Part shown: positions 31,796-36,711 of the stretch, piece by piece
How the letters are laid out: each line of letters begins with the position of its first letter
Position numbering within the stretch: position 1 is the first letter of the stretch
Source of the DNA: an uncultured Clostridia bacterium
Lineage (GTDB): Bacteria > Bacillota > Clostridia > TANB77 > CAG-508
Length of the DNA stretch: 36,711 bases
Reading direction: 5' to 3'
Assembly (NCBI GenBank): GCA_904419495.1
Contig: CAJFRV010000021.1
Span: forward strand, 1 to 36,711
Notes under the pieces: model-generated
The model's input: only the letters and a program-made list of their open reading frames with translations
Databases searched by the model: none
Told to the model about the DNA's origin: nothing
Position numbers and translations under genes: made by a program

Positions 31796-32728
31796 CTATT
31801 CTTCAACTTTTTTAGATGTTTTAGCTTTTTTTGAATCATCAGTCATAACCTCTTTTATAGCACCTAAACTACTTAAAGCAGTAGTTGCATCAAATGGAAT
31901 AAATACTTTATTAGCTTCACCATCAGCAACTTTCTCTAATGCTTCTAGAGATTTTAATTGAACTAATTTTTCATCAGGATCAGATTTCTTAATAGCATCA
32001 TAAACCATTTGGATTTCTCTAGCTTTAGCATCAGCAACTTCTTTAATTGCTTGAGCCTCACCGACAGCTCTTCTAATTTGTGATTCTTTATCAGCTTCAG
32101 CTTCTAAGATAGCAGCTTGTTTTTTACCTTCTGCAATAGTAATTGCAGATTGTCTTTGAGCTTCTGCTTCTAGAATTAAAGCCCTTTTATTTCTTTCAGC
32201 ATTCATCTCTTTTTCCATGGCATCTCTAACGTCAGCAGGTGGTTCGATATCTTTGATTTCCACTCTGTCAATTTTACAACCCCATCTGTCTGTTGCTTCA
32301 TCAAGAACAACTCTTAATTTTGTATTAATACCATCTCTTGAACTAAAAGTTTCATCTAAATCCATTTTACCAATAATATCACGAATAGTTGTAATTGCTA
32401 GATATTCAATACCCTTTTTCAAACTCTGGATTTCATAAACAGCTTTTGCTGGATCTGTTATTTGATAGAACACAACTGTATCAATTGTGATAGTAACATT
32501 ATCCTTTGTGATAACACTTTGAGGTGGAATATCCATTGTTTGTTGCTTTAAGCTTACAACACTTCTTACATGATCAAAAAATGGAACAATGATTGTAAGA
32601 CCAGCATCTGCTACCTTATAAAATTTACCTAATCTCTCAATGATATATACCTCAGATTGTTTAACGATTTTTATTGACATAAATGCGATTACTAAGATGA
32701 TAATAAGTAATATTCCTAAAAAAATCAT
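31796..32728 (-). CDS. SPFH/Band 7 (stomatin-like) membrane protein
   Basis: A 310-residue stomatin/prohibitin-family protein, similar to QmcA and eukaryotic SLP-2. It has an N-terminal membrane segment (about 1-20), the SPFH domain with QSEVYIIERLGKFYKV, GLTIIVPFFD, DNVTITIDTVVFYQITDP and the diagnostic VEIKDIEPPADVRDAM (about 157-172), then an Ala/Glu-rich coiled coil of repeating AEAQRQSAI, AEGKKQAAI and AEADKESQI units. Such proteins form large rings in ordered membrane patches. An AGGAGG site precedes the ATG at 32728. It is 51 bp downstream of the NfeD gene, the classic NfeD-stomatin partnership. Confidence 0.94.
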   Translation of the reverse strand: MIFLGILLIIILVIAFMSIKIVKQSEVYIIERLGKFYKVADAGLTIIVPFFDHVRSVVSLKQQTMDIPPQSVITKDNVTITIDTVVFYQITDPAKAVYEIQSLKKGIEYLAITTIRDIIGKMDLDETFSSRDGINTKLRVVLDEATDRWGCKIDRVEIKDIEPPADVRDAMEKEMNAERNKRALILEAEAQRQSAITIAEGKKQAAILEAEADKESQIRRAVGEAQAIKEVADAKAREIQMVYDAIKKSDPDEKLVQLKSLEALEKVADGEANKVFIPFDATTALSSLGAIKEVMTDDSKKAKTSKKVEE

Positions 32729-32779
32729 AAAACTTCCTCCTTTTTTAACATCCTTAATTTTTTATTTTAAATATATAGT

Positions 32780-33217
32780 CTATTTTTTTATAATTGGTGA
32801 GACAATTGCCTTTACACCATCTATATCTTTTATTTCTACTTCAGTACCTTTTTCAATATTTGAACCGTTAGAACCTTCAGCAGACCAAACTTCACCTTCT
32901 ACTTTAATTTGTCCTGATCCATCAATAGAATCTATGTCTTTTATAACAATTGCTTTTTTTCCGATAATAGAGAATGCATTTGTTTTTTCTGCATTATCTT
33001 TTTTATGTACAAATTTTTTTACGAAAGGTTTTGTCGCTAAAATTAAAATTGCAGAACATACTACAAACACAGTTGCTTGGACCATTAAATTGTCTGTAAA
33101 AAAACTAACGCACATGGTAATTAAACCTGCAACTCCTAACCAAAAAATCAAAAAACCAGTTGTGATAATTTCTGCTATAAAAAATATTCCAGAAGCCACT
33201 AGCCAAAATTGCCACAT
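32780..33217 (-). CDS. NfeD-family membrane protein (short form)
   Basis: A 145-residue NfeD-like protein lacking the N-terminal ClpP-type protease domain of long forms. Three or so hydrophobic helices (FWLVASGIFFIAEIITTGFL, GVAGLITMCVSF, QATVFVVCSAILILAT) are followed by a C-terminal OB-fold domain (about 85-145) with GKKAIVIKDI, GQIKVEGEVWSAEG and GTEVEIKDIDGVKAIV. NfeD partners with stomatin-like proteins, and the next gene on this strand is one. AAGGAGG precedes the ATG at 33217. A -10-like TATAAT lies at 33258-33253 with no clear -35. Confidence 0.92.
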   Translation of the reverse strand: MWQFWLVASGIFFIAEIITTGFLIFWLGVAGLITMCVSFFTDNLMVQATVFVVCSAILILATKPFVKKFVHKKDNAEKTNAFSIIGKKAIVIKDIDSIDGSGQIKVEGEVWSAEGSNGSNIEKGTEVEIKDIDGVKAIVSPIIKK

Positions 33218-33351
33218 AATAAATCCTCCTTTATAAAACTCACACTATATATATTATACTACAAAATATGGAAAAAATAAAGAGTTTTGGTAAAAATAGT
33301 TCATATGGATTTTTTAATTAACCACCATTTTTATTTTATAAAGAAAATAAC

Positions 33352-33380
33352 TTGTATTTGAGTAGAAAAAATGATATAGT
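33352..33380 (+). promoter_or_regulatory. Promoter of the second prepilin-like gene
   Basis: TTGTAT (33352-33357), a 17-nt spacer and TATAGT (33375-33380), 29 nt before ATG 33410. Confidence 0.65.
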
Positions 33381-33409
33381 AATAGGGAATTTAACAAAGG
33401 AGAAGTATA

Positions 33410-33913
33410 ATGAGAAAAGTAGAAAATAAGAATATGAAAAATGAAAAAGCAATTACATTAATTGCCTTAGTAATTACAATTGTTGCTTTAATTATATTAT
33501 CAAGTATTGTTGTAAATATTGGAAAAAATAGCATAAAGGAATCGAAAGAAGATGCAATGCTAAGTGAATTAGGAATGATCCAAAATGCTATACTACAAAG
33601 AAAAACCAAAGCAGATCTAACAAAAGAGACATATCCGGGGCAAATGATTACAACAGCAGGAATTAGTTTAGAAGAAGTAATTGATGAAATAAATGAGAAT
33701 AAAGCTTCTGGAGAAGAAACAATTACAAGAAAAGATACAAATAATGATCACTATTATTTGTTATCAAATGAAAATGGTGGATTAGAAGATCTGGGCATTA
33801 CGAATTCCGAGGATGCATATATTGTAAATTATGAAACAGGAGAAGTTATTAATTATACAACAAAATTAACAGGAACAGGTAAACCTTTATATATTTATGC
33901 AAGAGAGCAATAG
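33410..33913 (+). CDS. Prepilin-like protein, second copy
   Basis: A 167-residue protein with a basic leader (MRKVENKNMKNEKA) and hydrophobic helix ITLIALVITIVALIILSSIV. It shares the ITLIALVIT signature with the product of 27284-28078, but has Ala instead of Gly before the presumed cleavage site and again lacks Glu at position 5. The rest (about 110 residues) is polar and differs from the other copy. An internal Met9 (MKNEKAITLIAL) could be the true start, but AAAGGAG fits ATG 33410. The gene is solitary, between the nfeD operon and murB. Export by a pilin route is uncertain. Confidence 0.75.
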   Translation: MRKVENKNMKNEKAITLIALVITIVALIILSSIVVNIGKNSIKESKEDAMLSELGMIQNAILQRKTKADLTKETYPGQMITTAGISLEEVIDEINENKASGEETITRKDTNNDHYYLLSNENGGLEDLGITNSEDAYIVNYETGEVINYTTKLTGTGKPLYIYAREQ

Positions 33914-34051
33914 CAGGATTTTTTGAACATTTACTATTTATATTATATCATTCAAAGCTTGCATCATTGTATACAATTGTTAGAAAAAGTGATGTTATTA
34001 GATAAAAAGTGATTTTTCCTAATTAAGAGACAATTTAAAAGGAGGACTACC

Positions 34052-34972
34052 ATGACAGAAGAAATGAAAAACAAGATATTACAAATAGGCATTTCAAAAG
34101 ACGATATTTTATTTGATGAACCTATGGCAAAACATACTACTTTTAAAGTAGGAGGACCTGCTGAATGTTATATAAAAATCGATAATATACAAGACTTAAG
34201 GCATATACTAAAATTTGCAAAAGATAATCAAATAGCTATAACAGTATTAGGAAATGGTAGTAATGTATTAGTATTAGATAAAGGAATCAAAGGAATTGTC
34301 TTAAATATACGATTTAATAAGATTGAAATGATGAATCTTGATGGAAAAATTTTTGCCAATATTGGTGCAGGAATTAAAATTTCTATTTTTGGACATTTAC
34401 TTCTAAAAAATGCTATCACAGGATTTGAAGAATTATCAGGAATACCGGGAACAATTGGTGGAGCAGTTAGAATGAATGCAGGTGCTCATGGTAAAGAATT
34501 TAAAGATATTGTAAGTTCTGTTACTTGTATGGATTATGATGGAAATATAAAGCAATTTGAAAATGAAGATATGCATTTTGAATATAGAAAAAGTATGTTA
34601 AAAGGCAAACCATATATTGTGCTAGAAGTTCATATGCAATTTCAAAAAGGAGAAGAAAAAGACATAAAAGAAAAAATGGAGGAATATGCAACTTATAGGA
34701 AAGAAAAACAACCAATTGAATATCCAAGTGCAGGTAGTACATTTAAAAGAGGAACAGATTTTATTACAGCAAAGTTAATTGATGAAGCAGGTTTAAAAGG
34801 ATACAGCATTGGAGGGGCAGAGGTTTCTAGCAAACACGCAGGATTTATTATAAACAAAGGAAATGCAACCGCAAAAGATATATTAGAATTAATCGAATAT
34901 GTAAAACACAAAGTAGAAGAAAAATTTAATAAGAAGATAGAATTAGAGATTGAGATTATGGGAGAGAGTTAG
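34052..34972 (+). CDS. murB: UDP-N-acetylenolpyruvoylglucosamine reductase
   Basis: A 306-residue FAD enzyme that reduces the enolpyruvyl ether to UDP-MurNAc, the second committed step of peptidoglycan synthesis. Motifs: TTFKVGGPAECYIKI, LGNGSNVLVLDKGIKG (FAD pyrophosphate loop), GFEELSGIPGTIGGAVRMNA, YRKSMLKG, PSAGSTFKRG (catalytic Ser) and the C-terminal GGAEVSSKHAGFIINKG and ELEIEIMGE (catalytic Glu). The missing loop around the Tyr motif marks it as the short type II MurB usual in Bacillota. AAGGAGG precedes ATG 34052. It is followed 1 bp later by yvcK. Confidence 0.96.
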   Translation: MTEEMKNKILQIGISKDDILFDEPMAKHTTFKVGGPAECYIKIDNIQDLRHILKFAKDNQIAITVLGNGSNVLVLDKGIKGIVLNIRFNKIEMMNLDGKIFANIGAGIKISIFGHLLLKNAITGFEELSGIPGTIGGAVRMNAGAHGKEFKDIVSSVTCMDYDGNIKQFENEDMHFEYRKSMLKGKPYIVLEVHMQFQKGEEKDIKEKMEEYATYRKEKQPIEYPSAGSTFKRGTDFITAKLIDEAGLKGYSIGGAEVSSKHAGFIINKGNATAKDILELIEYVKHKVEEKFNKKIELEIEIMGES

Positions 34973-34973
34973 G

Positions 34974-36632
34974 ATGAATGGTTTTATGCATTGGTTTAAA
35001 TCAAGTACAAAAATGAAAAGATGGATATTCTTAATTTTGATAGGAATTATATTATGTTGTTATGGAATTGCAGAAATCTTAGTTATGAGAGAAATATCTT
35101 TTCAAGAAGTTGGAAAAGTTGTTGCCATATTTGTTGTAGGATTTGTCGCAATTGTTGTAGGGTTAGTCTATATCAATAAGAGAACATTAGAAGTATTAAT
35201 TGAATCGACAGATGAAAGAATGGAGAATAGAAAAAATGTCAATATCAATTCATTAATTTTTAATAAAACAGTGTATGATAAAGGACCTAATATTGTTGTA
35301 ATAGGAGGAGGTACAGGATTAAATACTGTTCTTTCAGGTTTAAAAAATTATACAAGTAATTTGACGGCAATTGTAACGGTATCAGATTATGGAGAAACAA
35401 TCACAAATTCAAGAAGAGAACTACAAACTTTACCACTAAATGATATAAAAGATAGTATAGTCGCATTAGCAAAAAAAGATGAGCAGGTTCAAAAATTATT
35501 TAATTATGAGTTCCAGAGTGGAAAATTGAGAGGTTTGGATTTTGCAGATATCTACTTTCTAGCAATGAAAGAAATAAATGGAAATTTTGAAGATTCTATT
35601 ATAAAAAGTAATGAAGTTATCAATATGATAGGAAAAGTTATACCAGTTACCTTAGATGAGATGAAAATTACAGCAGAATTGGCAAATGGATATATTGTGG
35701 AAGAAAAATCAAGGATACCAGAAGTAGTTTCTGAAAAATTAACAAAAATCAATAGAATTACGATAAGCCCAGCTAATTGTAAACCAGCACCGGGAGTTGT
35801 AGAGGCAATTAAAGCAGCGGATTGTATTATTATAGGACCGGGAAGCTTATATACAAACGTAATACCAAATCTTTTAGTAAATGGTGTTAATAAGGCAATT
35901 AAAGAAAGTACAGCTATAAAGGTATATATTAGTAATATTATGACAGAACCGGGACAGACAGATAATTATAGTGTAGCAGACCATATTAATGCAATTATTG
36001 AACATTGTGGGCAAGGTATCATGGATTATTGTATTTATGATACTGGAGAGATTATACCAGAATTTATTAAAAAGTATAATTTAGAAGGACAAGATATTGT
36101 AGAACAAGATGTAGATAAAGTAAAAGGAGTTAAATTCTTGCAAAGAAATTTATCTATGGTAGATAGTGAATTTATCAGACATGATCCAAATTTGGTAGCA
36201 GCGTCTATTATTGAATTGATTTGTGATGATTTAAAATATCAAGATAAACAAAATGATCCACAATATTTAATGCTAAATACGAAATTACAAGAAGAAAAAC
36301 GAATTAATAAAAAGAAAAAGGCAATGGAAAAGAAAAATAGAAGTGGTAAAAAGATACATGAAAAACATTTAAGAGGAAAGAGTAAATTTAGTAATAAATA
36401 TAGTGAGAGAATTGCTTCTATAAAAGAAGCAGATGAAAAAGCAAGAATAAAGACAGAAAGTGCAAGAAAAAGAATGAATAAGACATATGACAAAAACGAG
36501 GAAGAGATACATAAAACAACAAAACCTAAAAGTGCAAGAGGAAGAGGCAGAAGAGTGAAAACGAAATCAGAATTGAGAGAGGAAATGATGAAAACATTAA
36601 ATGATAGCACTTATAAGAAAAACGTGCGTTAA
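34974..36632 (+). CDS. yvcK: YvcK/GlmR-type (CofD-like) protein with membrane anchor and basic tail
   Basis: A 552-residue protein of the UPF0052/CofD-like family; in Bacillus YvcK (GlmR) binds UDP-GlcNAc and steers carbon to the cell wall. ATG 34974 is preferred because GGGAGAGAG lies just before it; a TTG at 34950 would overlap murB. Two N-terminal membrane helices (about 18-38 and 49-69) precede the Rossmann-like core with VVIGGGTGLNTVLSGLK (about 107), TVSDYGE, LNDIKDSIVALA, ISPANCKPAPGVVEAIKAAD, IIGPGSLYTNVIPNLLV and YISNIMTEPGQTDNYSV. The last 110 or so residues form a Lys/Arg-rich, coiled-coil tail not found in Bacillus YvcK. murB-yvcK adjacency supports a cell-wall role. rapZ, usual between or near them, is absent here. 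Confidence 0.92.
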   Translation: MNGFMHWFKSSTKMKRWIFLILIGIILCCYGIAEILVMREISFQEVGKVVAIFVVGFVAIVVGLVYINKRTLEVLIESTDERMENRKNVNINSLIFNKTVYDKGPNIVVIGGGTGLNTVLSGLKNYTSNLTAIVTVSDYGETITNSRRELQTLPLNDIKDSIVALAKKDEQVQKLFNYEFQSGKLRGLDFADIYFLAMKEINGNFEDSIIKSNEVINMIGKVIPVTLDEMKITAELANGYIVEEKSRIPEVVSEKLTKINRITISPANCKPAPGVVEAIKAADCIIIGPGSLYTNVIPNLLVNGVNKAIKESTAIKVYISNIMTEPGQTDNYSVADHINAIIEHCGQGIMDYCIYDTGEIIPEFIKKYNLEGQDIVEQDVDKVKGVKFLQRNLSMVDSEFIRHDPNLVAASIIELICDDLKYQDKQNDPQYLMLNTKLQEEKRINKKKKAMEKKNRSGKKIHEKHLRGKSKFSNKYSERIASIKEADEKARIKTESARKRMNKTYDKNEEEIHKTTKPKSARGRGRRVKTKSELREEMMKTLNDSTYKKNVR

Positions 36633-36655
36633 CGAAAGCAAAGCTTTCGACGCAC
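36624..36655 (+). terminator. Hairpin spanning the yvcK stop codon; contains 23-nt repeat copy 2
   Basis: GTGCGT (36624-36629) and ACGCAC (36650-36655) close a stem continued by CGAAAGC/GCTTTCG (36633-36649). The 3-nt bulge is the TAA stop codon. The repeat unit 36629-36651 matches 30721-30743 apart from two compensating bases. There is no T tract directly after it. Confidence 0.6.
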
Positions 36656-36659
36656 AAAT

Positions 36660-36685
36660 GTGAAGACTGCTTCGCAGTACTTCAC
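36660..36685 (+). terminator. Second hairpin after yvcK
   Basis: GTGAAGACTGC (36660-36670) pairs with GCAGTACTTCAC (36674-36685) with one bulged base. AT-rich sequence ending in CCTTTTTGT closes the window. Possible terminator; the downstream gene is not visible. Confidence 0.5.
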
Positions 36686-36711
36686 GAATATAAGAAGTTT
36701 AACCTTTTTGT

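Noticed and set aside
32217..33236. Plus-strand open frames across the SPFH and NfeD genes
   Set aside because: They are shadows of the two clearly recognised minus-strand genes.

Overview
This is a very AT-rich, mostly chromosomal segment from a low-GC Gram-positive bacterium, most likely an uncultured, gut-type member of Clostridia (Bacillota). The evidence is a class A RNase P RNA with Clostridia-like landmarks, AGGAGG-type ribosome sites, TTGACA/TATAAT promoters, a cohesin/dockerin pair, prepilin-like proteins of the ITLIALVIT type, and Firmicutes-style housekeeping genes (addA, rqcH, der, plsY-gpsA, murB-yvcK, pyrG).

Layout. 1-2.7 kb: tRNA-Leu(UAA), then a small island bounded by two copies of the tRNA 3' end and its downstream flank (277-436 and 2366-2522). 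The island carries a short-chain dehydrogenase and a probable type III toxin-antitoxin locus (two 50/51-nt pseudoknot-forming RNA repeats plus a toxin gene). 2.7-5.3 kb: an imported-looking MYG1 nuclease gene, a GNAT acetyltransferase and a degenerate aldo/keto reductase. 5.4-10.3 kb: a two-gene surface system, a 1225-aa leucine-rich-repeat protein ending in a dockerin, followed by a wall-anchored cohesin protein. 10.4-15.9 kb: a helical protein, rdgB, addA and a small membrane protein. 16-18 kb: a 244-bp element with 33-bp perfect terminal inverted repeats that supplies the stop codon of rqcH. 18-25 kb: nagZ, der, plsY, a membrane protein, gpsA, a zinc-ribbon protein, dtd (frameshifted), a second long imperfect palindrome, and two hypothetical genes. 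25.6-28.1 kb: rnpB, a frameshifted RluA-family pseudouridine synthase and a prepilin-like gene. 28-36.7 kb: trmB, pyrG, an imported-looking 106-aa gene, a 110-aa membrane protein, an nfeD-stomatin pair, another prepilin-like gene, and murB-yvcK.

The observations I rate highest: (1) the two broken housekeeping genes (dtd and the pseudouridine synthase) are both interrupted by one extra C that creates an in-frame CGG codon followed by A, and CGG was found nowhere else in roughly 9,400 codons of host-like genes; this raises the possibility of +1 frameshifting at an unassigned or starved CGG codon. (2) The type III toxin-antitoxin locus on a tRNA-bounded island. (3) The self-contained cohesin/dockerin surface pair with no carbohydrate-active enzymes nearby, preceded by an exactly 11-bp-phased ATGTAA repeat array. 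(4) Two palindromic, transposase-less elements placed between converging genes. All calls come from reading the sequence; no database search was run.
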